Shown here in pieces: positions 1 through 7,045 of a DNA stretch of 39,293 nt. The stretch's first letter is position 1; each line of letters starts with the position of its first letter. A program made the position numbers and the translations under genes. Below the pieces are notes generated by a model. It made no database searches. It worked only from the letters and a program-made list of their open reading frames with translations, and was not told the origin of the DNA. The DNA lies in the IMG/VR virus record IMGVR_UViG_3300044845_000798, positions 1 to 39,293 of that record, one strand, 5' to 3'. This DNA comes from a virus.

Positions 1-301
1 TAGCGGTTTCCGGTACCCTTTTTTTACCAAAAAATACAACAACAATGTATTCATTAATCTTGTCATCAAAAAAAAGATTAAAATGTTTATCTTTAATCAA
101 ATTAACTTTTCTTTTTGCAAAAACTTTAAGATAAACTTTAATAAATTTAGCAGTTGATGCTGGCGATGAATAAACAAAAACTTTACCTGAGGTTAAAATC
201 TTTAAGAAATCAGTAATATATGGATATGGATACCATGTATCACTAATCAAAAGCAATTTTTTTGTATTTAAGTACTCTTGATTGATGTCTTCAGGATTCA
301 T
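1..301 (-). CDS. Unrecognised protein, 3' end beyond the left edge
   Basis: An open frame of 100 codons starts at the ATG whose first base is 301 and runs off the window. The visible part begins MNPEDINQEYLNTKKLLLIS and continues with alternating hydrophobic strands (KKLLLISD, GKVFVYSS, EYIVVVFFG) and a Lys-rich middle. This could fit an alpha/beta Rossmann-like fold, but no signature motif was recognised. Its start lies 11 bases inside the end of the upstream small membrane-protein gene, so it is probably translationally coupled as the third gene of the leftward thyX operon. Function unknown; the frame is supported by codon-like composition and gene packing only. Confidence 0.6.
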   Translation of the reverse strand, partial: MNPEDINQEYLNTKKLLLISDTWYPYPYITDFLKILTSGKVFVYSSPASTAKFIKVYLKVFAKRKVNLIKDKHFNLFFDDKINEYIVVVFFGKKRVPETA

Positions 302-452
302 TAAGTTGAGTTGCTAATATAAAACCGGCTACAAAGACCAGTAAAGCTGGACCGATGTATCCCGGATCGTGTGACCAGCCAGCAATAATAGCCACTCTGA
401 TTATGAATGATGAAAACATCACATAAGCTAGAACATAAAGAAATTTACTCAT
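291..452 (-). CDS. Small membrane protein, 53 aa
   Basis: This short frame starts MSKFLYVLAYVMFSSFIIRV and contains two hydrophobic stretches: about residues 4-24, and 33-48 (IGPALLVFVAGFILA), separated by a short polar turn (GWSHDPG). It is predicted to be a two-span membrane protein. Its ATG overlaps the thyX stop codon in an ATGA arrangement (452-449) and its 3' end overlaps the next gene, so it sits inside a compact leftward operon. Too short for a family call. A role in the envelope is likely, but nothing ties it to thymidylate synthesis beyond position. Confidence 0.6.
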   Translation of the reverse strand: MSKFLYVLAYVMFSSFIIRVAIIAGWSHDPGYIGPALLVFVAGFILATQLNES

Positions 453-1144
453 AAAGCAATTCTGCCTGATTCAATAAACGCTTCGTGTGAAATAGGCATC
501 TTTTGCTGGAAGATGTCTTCAATTACTTTTGCATATTCATTGATTTCATACTGGGCATTGCCTTCGTTGCGAAGCGAAATAAAGTTAATCAAACTTCTTG
601 CATTCACTGTCCAAATAAACTCAGTATATTGAGTTACCGGTAGTACGCAACGAGCAATTTCTTTAGCAACGCCAAGCTCAATCAACTTGTAATAAGACTC
701 ATCCGCCTGCAGAATCGTTTGTTGAAAAATAGAATAGAAAGCATCTTTAACTTCTGGATCAGAAATTTCTTCAAAAGTATAAGCTCCGGGTTTTCCAATC
801 TGCTTACGAATCTTATCGTAAGCTGGGGTATAGTAATCAATGTTTGCAGGCTGATGGTATCGCATACTCATCTCATTGAATGATGACCATCGATGACGCA
901 TCCATTCTCTTGTAACAAAAATTGGAGCCTTAATTCTGAACTTAAATACACAGTGTTCAAAAGGAGTTGCGTGCTTATTACGCATAAGATACTTAATTAA
1001 GCCAATTGAAGACTCATCTAACTCTTTAACATAAGTGGCAAAACTAACTTTTGCAGCATTAACGACATCAACATCTGATGCCATACAGTTGAGTAATTCA
1101 ATTTCGCCATTGTCGAGAATGTCGTAAACGGTAGTATAAGTCAT
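449..1144 (-). CDS. thyX: Flavin-dependent thymidylate synthase ThyX
   Basis: ThyX makes dTMP from dUMP using methylene-tetrahydrofolate, FAD and NADPH, without the dihydrofolate by-product of ThyA. The diagnostic RHRx7S motif is present at residues 83-93 within RHRWSSFNEMSMRY (83-96). The C-terminal half carries the expected LPVTQYTEF and NARSLINFISLRN blocks that contribute to substrate and FAD binding. The length (231 aa) is normal for the family. ATG at 1144 is preceded by a palindrome at 1154-1174 that may be an operator. It is the first gene of a leftward operon with two small downstream genes. Phages often carry thyX to raise dTTP supply, and together with the ribonucleotide reductase at 2650-4719 it forms a nucleotide-supply pair. 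No missing key residue was seen. Confidence 0.95.
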   Translation of the reverse strand: MTYTTVYDILDNGEIELLNCMASDVDVVNAAKVSFATYVKELDESSIGLIKYLMRNKHATPFEHCVFKFRIKAPIFVTREWMRHRWSSFNEMSMRYHQPANIDYYTPAYDKIRKQIGKPGAYTFEEISDPEVKDAFYSIFQQTILQADESYYKLIELGVAKEIARCVLPVTQYTEFIWTVNARSLINFISLRNEGNAQYEINEYAKVIEDIFQQKMPISHEAFIESGRIAL

Positions 1145-1153
1145 TGATTCATG

Positions 1154-1174
1154 TTATCAAAAAATTTTTGATAA
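1154..1174. repeat. Perfect 10-bp-arm palindrome upstream of thyX
   Basis: TTATCAAAAA (1154-1163) and TTTTTGATAA (1165-1174) are exact reverse complements around a single central A. The site ends 10 bases from the thyX start. It is too AT-rich for a strong terminator and is better placed to be a repressor operator or a leader hairpin controlling thyX. Confidence 0.7.
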
Positions 1175-1207
1175 TCCGCACATTACCCCAAAAAAGTTGA
1201 TATGCTT

Positions 1208-1288
1208 CGCATCTGGGATGCGCCAGTATACTTAGTATGCTAGTTATACAGGTATACTTATTGTTATATAAGTTTACTTAAGTATACT
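1208..1288. promoter_or_regulatory. Divergent control region with GTATAC palindromes
   Basis: Between the leftward thyX operon and the rightward genes there is a perfect CGCATC-TGG-GATGCG hairpin (1208-1222). It is followed by three copies of the palindrome GTATAC at 1226-1231, 1252-1257 and 1282-1287, and a near copy GTATGC at 1235-1240. The first and last copies extend to AGTATACT. Repeated palindromes between divergent genes are typical of operator arrays, so a phage regulator probably binds here. The regulator is not in the window. Confidence 0.55.
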
Positions 1289-1302
1289 GATAACACTGTG
1301 GA

Positions 1303-1311
1303 TGGTAAAAT
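1303..1311 (+). promoter_or_regulatory. Extended -10 promoter TGGTAAAAT
   Basis: The sequence matches an extended -10 (TGnTAnnnT). It ends 6 bases before the ATG at 1318, with no Shine-Dalgarno sequence in between. The predicted transcript would start at or next to the ATG, making the mRNA leaderless. No good -35 is seen. Confidence 0.5.
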
Positions 1312-1317
1312 TTGGAT

Positions 1318-1539
1318 ATGAAAATTATTGCAATTGTTGAGTCGGATGAATGCGGACCCGCAGTCATTCTTGATTCCGATTGTATTGGGATAACTAAATT
1401 TGACGATTTCTATATTGCTGCTGCAAGATGTGTTTATACTGATTTGCCAATAACTTGTGAAATTTCTGAAGAACACGCACTAATGTTGATTGAAAAGGGT
1501 GTAAACTGTTTATCAATCAGCTCTGAAAGCTTCAAGTAA
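1318..1539 (+). CDS. Hypothetical protein, 73 aa
   Basis: The protein begins MKIIAIVESDECGPAVILDS and is acidic, with four cysteines spread along its length (two near the N-terminus, two later) and no membrane segment. A start at the ATG 1318 is preferred over the in-frame TTG at 1312, because a -10 element ends at 1311 and would yield a leaderless mRNA starting near 1318. It is the first rightward gene after the divergent control region and lies 25 bases upstream of the glycosyltransferase gene, so they may be co-transcribed. A small regulatory or host-interaction role is possible from position, but no family is recognised. Confidence 0.6.
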   Translation: MKIIAIVESDECGPAVILDSDCIGITKFDDFYIAAARCVYTDLPITCEISEEHALMLIEKGVNCLSISSESFK

Positions 1540-1564
1540 GCAGAAGAGTTATCCCAAGGAGAAT

Positions 1565-2578
1565 ATGAAGAAGATCAGCTGGTTCAGCTTGAGCAATGTT
1601 GATATTAGTGGCGAGCTTTGGGCTAGTCAAGGATATGCCAATGCTGCTATCAGTACTATTAGAGCACTACAGGCTAAAAAAGTAGGTGTATTTTACAATA
1701 GAGCTGAGATACCCTTTCATATCAACTTTTGCCAACCTCATTATTATCAGTTAAATAATGACTATAAAGTAGGATATACCCCTTGGGAATCTACAAAGAT
1801 TCCTTCTGGATGGAAATACAATATGAGTCTCTGTAATGAGATCTGGGCTACCTCTAGTTTTGTTAAAAATGTATATGATAAAGCCAATGTCAATGAAAAT
1901 GTATATGTCATTCCTCACGGAATATCTGAAGAATTCCATCCTGTAGAAAGAGAACTATCTCAAACATTTAATTTCTTACATATAGGTGGAGACTCTAAGC
2001 GTAAGAATGCACAACTTGCTGTTGATGCTTTCCTAGAGTTATTTGACGGTAATATGGACTATAAGTTAATTCTTAAATATAATAACTTCTGTCACGCAGA
2101 AGTGTATATTGAAAGTAGATTAGTACCAGCTACTTCTCATCCTCAGATTATTGGCATCCCAGAATCTTATGATACAGATCAATTAGTTAATCTTTATCAT
2201 AAGTGTCACTGCCTCATTTATCCTACTAGCGGTGAAGGTTTTGGAATGATTCCTTTTGAAGCAATGGCAACAGGATTGCCTACAATCGTTACAGACTTAA
2301 CAGGTTGCAAAGACTTCTCACATTACGGAATCCCATTGCCAGCTGAGTTTTCAGACGCAGAATACCATTCTCATCAGTATGGAACTGATACAGGTATGTG
2401 GGCAACTCCTGATTTTGAAGAGTTAGTTAATCTAATGACAAATGTAACAGACGAATATGAAGAATTCAAAAAATTTGCATTCCGTTCGGCAAAAACAATT
2501 CACGAAAAGCACTCATGGGCTTCTGTCGCTGATATGATTCTAAATCGTTACGCCGAATTCGAAAAAAATTACATTTAG
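1565..2578 (+). CDS. GT4-type glycosyltransferase
   Basis: A nucleotide-sugar-dependent glycosyltransferase with the GT-B fold of CAZy family GT4. The C-terminal donor domain shows VIPHGI (115-120), a FLHIGGDSKRKN block (137-148) that usually begins the second Rossmann domain, and the EX7E motif at E224 and E232 inside GEGFGMIPFEAMATGLP. The N-terminal acceptor domain spans about residues 1-110. At 337 aa it is compact but apparently complete. An AAGGAGA Shine-Dalgarno sequence precedes the ATG. The acceptor is unknown: phage enzymes of this type may glycosylate modified DNA bases, virion proteins or host envelope sugars. Its position next to nucleotide-metabolism genes does not settle which. 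No hydroxymethylase for a modified base was seen in the window. Confidence 0.85.
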   Translation: MKKISWFSLSNVDISGELWASQGYANAAISTIRALQAKKVGVFYNRAEIPFHINFCQPHYYQLNNDYKVGYTPWESTKIPSGWKYNMSLCNEIWATSSFVKNVYDKANVNENVYVIPHGISEEFHPVERELSQTFNFLHIGGDSKRKNAQLAVDAFLELFDGNMDYKLILKYNNFCHAEVYIESRLVPATSHPQIIGIPESYDTDQLVNLYHKCHCLIYPTSGEGFGMIPFEAMATGLPTIVTDLTGCKDFSHYGIPLPAEFSDAEYHSHQYGTDTGMWATPDFEELVNLMTNVTDEYEEFKKFAFRSAKTIHEKHSWASVADMILNRYAEFEKNYI

Positions 2579-2649
2579 TCCTAAGCACTAATCGGTGCGG
2601 TGTAGCTCCCCAATTGATAATATTAAAGCCTACTACTACAGGAGTCTCA

Positions 2650-4719
2650 ATGACCAATAATAATCCTAGGGAAGATTTTTTTTCCTTTAAACTAAGCGAA
2701 GATTTTGTTTCAACATATCGCACAAAGAAAGCGCCATTCGGATATCAGGATGCAGCAGGAAACTCTGTTGGAGAAATTACATTTCTTCGTACATATTCCC
2801 GAAAGAAACCAGATGGAACCAAAGAAACTTGGGTTGATGTTTGCGAGCGTGTGATTAACGGCATGTATTCCTTGCAAAAAGATCATTGCCGGAAGAATCG
2901 TCTTCCTTGGAATGGTGTAAAAGCTCAGTCAAGTGCTAAAGAAGCTTTTGACCGCCTGTTCAACCTTAAATGGACACCTCCCGGTCGTGGTCTTTGGATT
3001 ATGGGAACAGAACTTGTAAATGTTCAGAGAAACTCTGCTGCTTTGCAAAATTGTGCCTTCGTATCTACTGCGGAAATGTCAAAGGACAATCCGGCGGAAC
3101 CATTTGCGTTTCTGATGGAAGCATCAATGCTCGGAGTGGGTGTTGGCTTTGACGACAAGGGTGCTGATAAAGATTTTACCATCCATGAATCAATTCGCCC
3201 AGTAATCACTCAGGTTATTGATGACACTCGTGAAGGGTGGATGCAATCAACCGCTGACCTGATCAACTCTTATTTGAAACCAGAACAGAGTCCGATTGTT
3301 TTTGACTACTCAATGATTCGCCCAGCAGGAGCACCTATTAAAACATTTGGTGGTACAGCTGCTGGTCATGAACCGCTCGAAAAGTTGCACAAATATATTC
3401 GTAAGATGTTCCTAGGTCGTGCAGGTCAAAAACTTACACGAGTTGATATTGCAGACATTGGCAACATGATTGGAGTTTGTGTTGTATCGGGCAATGTACG
3501 CCGTTCTGCTGAACTTCTAATCGGTAGACACAACGATGAGACCTTCTTGAATTTAAAGAACGCAGAAGCCTTCCCAGAGCGTAACTCTTATGATCCAGAG
3601 AATCAGGGATGGGCTTGGATGAGCAACAATTCTGTAGAAACAAATGTTGGCGAAGATCTATCTCACATTGTTGAAAGCATTGCTCTCAACGGAGAACCCG
3701 GAGTCATCTGGTTGGATATGTCTCGTAAGTATGGTCGTCTAATTGATCCACCAAATAACAAGGACTGGCGTGTAGCTGGATACAACCCATGCGCAGAACA
3801 ATCTCTTGAATCATACGAGTGCTGCACCCTTGTTGAGACATATCTCAACCGCCATGAGTCTCTTGACGACTATAAGCGCACATTGAAATTCGCTTACCTT
3901 TACGCAAAGACCGTTACTCTTCTTCCGACTCATTGGGAAAAGACAAATGCAATTATGCAGAGAAACCGCCGTATTGGAACATCAATGTCTGGCATCGCAA
4001 ACTTTGCTGACAATCATGGGGTTCCGACACTTCGTGAATGGATGGATCAGGGTTACGAGACAATTAAGCGTTACGACAATGTTTACTCAGAGTGGTTCGG
4101 TATCCGTGAATCAATCAAGATGACAACAGTTAAGCCTTCGGGAACTGTTTCTATTCTGGCAGGAGAATCTCCGGGAGTTCATTGGACTCCGGGTGGAGAA
4201 TACTTCAATCGTGCAATTCGTTTTGCAAATGATGACCCAATGCTTCCTCTGTTCAAAATGGCTAACTACCGTGTTGAGCCAGCTTCTGAATCTCCAGATA
4301 CAACAAGTGTTGTTTTCTTCCCGATTAAATCAAATGCTAAGCGTTCTGAAAAGGATGTGACAATATTTGAGAAGATGGCGATTGCATCAGTAGCCCAGCG
4401 TTACTGGTCTGATAACTCTGTATCGGTAACAATCTCATTTGATGCTGAAAAGGAAAAGGATCAAGTTGGAACTGTTCTTCATATGTACGATGGTCAGCTT
4501 AAAACTGTTTCGTTCCTACCTCAAGGCAACTTTACTTACCCACAAATGCCGTACACCCAGATTACAGAAAAAGAATATAAACAGGATGGTTTAGATAAAC
4601 TATTCCCAATTGACTTTGCTGGTGTGTATGCAGGAATGGCTGCAGATGCAATCGGAGAAAGCTACTGCAGTACAGATTCTTGCGAAATCAAACTTATCAA
4701 AGACAACATTGCTCATTAA
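2650..4719 (+). CDS. Class II (adenosylcobalamin-dependent) ribonucleoside-triphosphate reductase
   Basis: Reduces ribonucleoside triphosphates to deoxyribonucleotides using coenzyme B12, of the monomeric Lactobacillus leichmannii RTPR type. Numbered from the ATG at 2650 (689 aa), the first active-site cysteine is in ALQNCAF (C135). The radical-site block NPCAEQSLESYECC gives N379, C381, E383 and the second redox cysteine C392, the same spacing as N406/C408/E410/C419 of the L. leichmannii enzyme. The C-terminal shuttle pair is CSTDSC (C673, C678). A KPSGTVSILAGESPG phosphate-binding loop is also present. The start is chosen because ACAGGAG lies just upstream; an in-frame TTG at 2614 would add 12 residues without such a site. 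The enzyme needs no oxygen and no small subunit, but depends on host cobalamin. Together with ThyX it feeds phage DNA synthesis. Confidence 0.93.
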   Translation: MTNNNPREDFFSFKLSEDFVSTYRTKKAPFGYQDAAGNSVGEITFLRTYSRKKPDGTKETWVDVCERVINGMYSLQKDHCRKNRLPWNGVKAQSSAKEAFDRLFNLKWTPPGRGLWIMGTELVNVQRNSAALQNCAFVSTAEMSKDNPAEPFAFLMEASMLGVGVGFDDKGADKDFTIHESIRPVITQVIDDTREGWMQSTADLINSYLKPEQSPIVFDYSMIRPAGAPIKTFGGTAAGHEPLEKLHKYIRKMFLGRAGQKLTRVDIADIGNMIGVCVVSGNVRRSAELLIGRHNDETFLNLKNAEAFPERNSYDPENQGWAWMSNNSVETNVGEDLSHIVESIALNGEPGVIWLDMSRKYGRLIDPPNNKDWRVAGYNPCAEQSLESYECCTLVETYLNRHESLDDYKRTLKFAYLYAKTVTLLPTHWEKTNAIMQRNRRIGTSMSGIANFADNHGVPTLREWMDQGYETIKRYDNVYSEWFGIRESIKMTTVKPSGTVSILAGESPGVHWTPGGEYFNRAIRFANDDPMLPLFKMANYRVEPASESPDTTSVVFFPIKSNAKRSEKDVTIFEKMAIASVAQRYWSDNSVSVTISFDAEKEKDQVGTVLHMYDGQLKTVSFLPQGNFTYPQMPYTQITEKEYKQDGLDKLFPIDFAGVYAGMAADAIGESYCSTDSCEIKLIKDNIAH

Positions 4720-4764
4720 TTGAATAAAACTGTCATCAATGTGTAGATAATTTAAAGAAAGTAA

Positions 4765-4772
4765 TGTAGAAT
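4765..4772 (+). promoter_or_regulatory. Probable -10 element TGTAGAAT
   Basis: TAGAAT preceded directly by TG ends 8 bases before the ATG at 4781, and no Shine-Dalgarno sequence is visible. It fits the leaderless-type promoters elsewhere in this window. A second AT-rich candidate, GATAAT, lies at 4745-4750. Confidence 0.35.
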
Positions 4773-4780
4773 TGAATCAA

Positions 4781-5110
4781 ATGACTTCTGACATGATTAA
4801 AAGTAAAAATATGTGGGTTCCAGAGCGTGCTTATGGCATCTGTCTCTGGATTATGCCAGACGGTTTCCCATTATCCGATGGGGATGGTGTTCTTTGCGCA
4901 GAAGGAATGGTCGGTGATGAAGCTCTTGAGCTTCGTGTTGCGGAAGTCGCAAAGTATTGGACAGGTTCTGATGCTGGAGTTATCCGTTGGGTTCCCGGTG
5001 CTAGAAAAGTTTCTTCCGATGAAAGAGATGACCAAGCAGAAAGACTTGCTGCTGGTTTAGTTGCTGACCCATTTGAAGATATGTACGACCAGCACTTTGG
5101 AGCAAAATAA
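4781..5110 (+). CDS. Hypothetical protein upstream of portal, 109 aa
   Basis: Begins MTSDMIKSKNMWVPERAYGI and has a compact alpha/beta-looking sequence with an acidic C-terminus and no cysteine cluster beyond two single residues. The ATG at 4781 is preferred over an in-frame TTG at 4772. Its stop overlaps the portal ATG (TAATG, 5108-5112), so the two are translationally coupled. The position directly before portal is often held by the large terminase, but this protein is far too small and has no Walker motif. A structural or packaging accessory role is only inferred from position; no family recognised. Confidence 0.7.
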   Translation: MTSDMIKSKNMWVPERAYGICLWIMPDGFPLSDGDGVLCAEGMVGDEALELRVAEVAKYWTGSDAGVIRWVPGARKVSSDERDDQAERLAAGLVADPFEDMYDQHFGAK

Positions 5111-6750
5111 TGAACAATAAAATGATACTGTCTGAGGACAGTGATGACTTCAATGAAGAGATTGATGATCTTTCTTATATTTCAGCCTTGTCCAAAGTTG
5201 AGTCCGTTGACCCTTTCTCGGAAGTAAAAATTTCAAGCCTTTCTCCAAAAATGAAAAGAAAAGCTCAGCGTCTTCAGAAGAGACATGAAGGCGAAGATGG
5301 TACTAAGTCTAAGTATCTTGATCCAGAAGTTGTTAATGGATATTCCCTTTGGGACATTGTAAATCCACCATATGACTTGGACAACCTCGCTATCCTTTAC
5401 GATCAAAGTGCCATTCATTACGCAGCTATTAACGCAAGAGTGATGAATACGGTTGGTCTTGGTTTTGAATTTACTGAGACATTGAAATCAAGAAGGCGTA
5501 TTGAGAAGTCTCAATCAGATCCCGCAAAGCTTGAAAAAACTCGGAAGGGTTTGCAAGATCTCCGAGAAGAACTAGAAGTTCTTTTTGAAGACTTCAATGT
5601 TGAAGAGACATTGATTGAAACAATGGTTCGTGTTTGGCAAGATTGCCTTACAGTTGGAAATGGCTATCTTGAAATTGGTCGGAATAACGAAGGAAAAGTT
5701 GGCTACATTGGTCACATTCCTGCAACGATGGTTCGTGTAAGACGACACAGAGATGGTTTTGTTCAGCTTTCAAGAGCTAATAAAGTTCAAGCAATCTTCT
5801 TCAGAAACTTTCAAGATTTGGAAATGGAGGATCCTATTAATGGAGACCCAAGCCCCAATGAAGTTATTCATTTCAAAATGTATTCTCCAAATAACACATA
5901 CTACGGTATTCCCGCAGCAGTTTCTGCAGCAGCAGCTATTGTTGGGGATAAGTTTGCAAAAGAGTACAACATTGATTACTTTGAAAATAAAGCAATTCCT
6001 CGTTATGCAATTATTCTTAAAGGTGCGAAATTAAGTAATAAATCAAAAGCTGAACTTGTTAATTATTTCCGCAATGAGGTTAAAGGTCGAAACCACGGAA
6101 CTCTTGTTATTCCTCTTCCAGCAAGTATCGGTTCTGATTCTGATATTAAATTTGAAAAACTTGAAGCCGGAGTTCAAGATGCTTCTTTTGACAAGTACCG
6201 CAAATCAAACCGTGATGAAATCCTAGTAGCGAACAGAGTCCCCGCACCAAAAGTCGGCGTTTACGATAATGCAAACCTTGCTGTATCACGAGATGCGGAT
6301 AAGACATTCAAGATGCAAGTTATTGGTCCAGACCAAGCAATCATCGAAAAGAAGATTAATAGACTTCTTGCGGAGTTCACAGACCTCCTTCAATTCAAGC
6401 TTAAGAAGATTGACTTGCTTGACGAAGACATGGAATCAAGAATTTATGACCGCTACCTTCGAACTGAAGTTATCAGTCCTAATGAGGTTAGAGGTAAAAT
6501 TGGATTCCCAGAACGGAAGGATGGCGATGATGTTCTTCCTTTCCCAACAAAAATCAAACAAGAAAACGCAGGAGCACCAGTTGGAAATTCCAATAATGCT
6601 TCTTCTAATCCACCAAAATCTAGATCAGACAGTGGCGCAACACCAAGTGGTGTTCAAAGTTCTGGAGATCAAAAAGAAAGAGGTCAGAGTCAAGACTCTG
6701 GCGACAACATAGATACCGTTAAGGTATTTGAAGGAGAAAATAATGAGTAG
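5110..6750 (+). CDS. Phage portal protein
   Basis: Predicted to form the dodecameric ring at the capsid vertex through which DNA enters and leaves. The call rests on portal-like blocks: SAIHYAAINARVMNTVGLGF near the N-terminus, a conserved NPxxEVIHFKMYSP-type segment followed by YYGIPAAVSAAAAIVGD, and the clip/crown-side segment VPAPKVGVYDNANL-SRDADKTFK. The C-terminus (about residues 490-546) is polar and low-complexity (Asn/Ser/Gly/Asp), as in many portals. Length 546 aa is in the usual range. It is coupled to the upstream small gene and overlaps the next gene by 8 bases. It could belong to either the HK97- or SPP1-type portal superfamily; the HK97 type is favoured by the neighbouring protease and capsid genes. 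Confidence 0.88.
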   Translation: MNNKMILSEDSDDFNEEIDDLSYISALSKVESVDPFSEVKISSLSPKMKRKAQRLQKRHEGEDGTKSKYLDPEVVNGYSLWDIVNPPYDLDNLAILYDQSAIHYAAINARVMNTVGLGFEFTETLKSRRRIEKSQSDPAKLEKTRKGLQDLREELEVLFEDFNVEETLIETMVRVWQDCLTVGNGYLEIGRNNEGKVGYIGHIPATMVRVRRHRDGFVQLSRANKVQAIFFRNFQDLEMEDPINGDPSPNEVIHFKMYSPNNTYYGIPAAVSAAAAIVGDKFAKEYNIDYFENKAIPRYAIILKGAKLSNKSKAELVNYFRNEVKGRNHGTLVIPLPASIGSDSDIKFEKLEAGVQDASFDKYRKSNRDEILVANRVPAPKVGVYDNANLAVSRDADKTFKMQVIGPDQAIIEKKINRLLAEFTDLLQFKLKKIDLLDEDMESRIYDRYLRTEVISPNEVRGKIGFPERKDGDDVLPFPTKIKQENAGAPVGNSNNASSNPPKSRSDSGATPSGVQSSGDQKERGQSQDSGDNIDTVKVFEGENNE

Positions 6751-7003
6751 TATTGTATATACAACAACAGCTATCGCAAGCACAGACGGTGAAGTGTCAA
6801 TTGGACACCATACTGATTATCTGTTTGTATGGAATAAGAGCAACACAACAAGTGCGATTATTGAACTTAATGGAAGACACCAAGTTCTTATCCCGCATTC
6901 ACCAGACGATGGCAGTCACACCTATCACAAAATTCCGGGTGACTATACAACAATCAAAATCGTTACAGCAGGCGTTAGCTTTTCAGCTTATGCAGTTGGG
7001 TGA
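6743..7003 (+). CDS. Small probable virion protein, 86 aa
   Basis: Starts MSSIVYTTTAIASTDGEVSI from an ATG preceded by an ideal AAGGAGA (6731-6737); an in-frame TTG at 6728 is rejected. The sequence is Ser/Thr-rich and beta-strand-like, with no membrane segment. It overlaps the portal gene end by 8 bases and precedes the prohead protease, so a role in the capsid or portal vertex (decoration or head fibre) is a reasonable guess from context. No family is recognised. Confidence 0.7.
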   Translation: MSSIVYTTTAIASTDGEVSIGHHTDYLFVWNKSNTTSAIIELNGRHQVLIPHSPDDGSHTYHKIPGDYTTIKIVTAGVSFSAYAVG

Positions 7004-7026
7004 TTATACACATAATAGTGTATAAT
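7003..7026 (+). promoter_or_regulatory. Inverted repeat whose right arm holds a TATAAT -10
   Basis: ATTATACAC (7003-7011) and GTGTATAAT (7018-7026) are perfect 9-bp complements around a 6-base loop. The right arm contains a consensus TATAAT (7021-7026), 19 bases before the protease ATG, which also has an ACGAGG ribosome site. This looks like a promoter embedded in an operator, or a weak hairpin. TTGGGT at 6996-7001 is a poorly spaced -35 candidate (19 bp). Confidence 0.5.
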
Positions 7027-7045
7027 TTAAAATTACGAGGTAATC

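Noticed and set aside
2579-2649. Possible cobalamin riboswitch before the B12-dependent reductase
   Set aside because: The 71-base spacer is too short and no B12-box-like sequence was seen.
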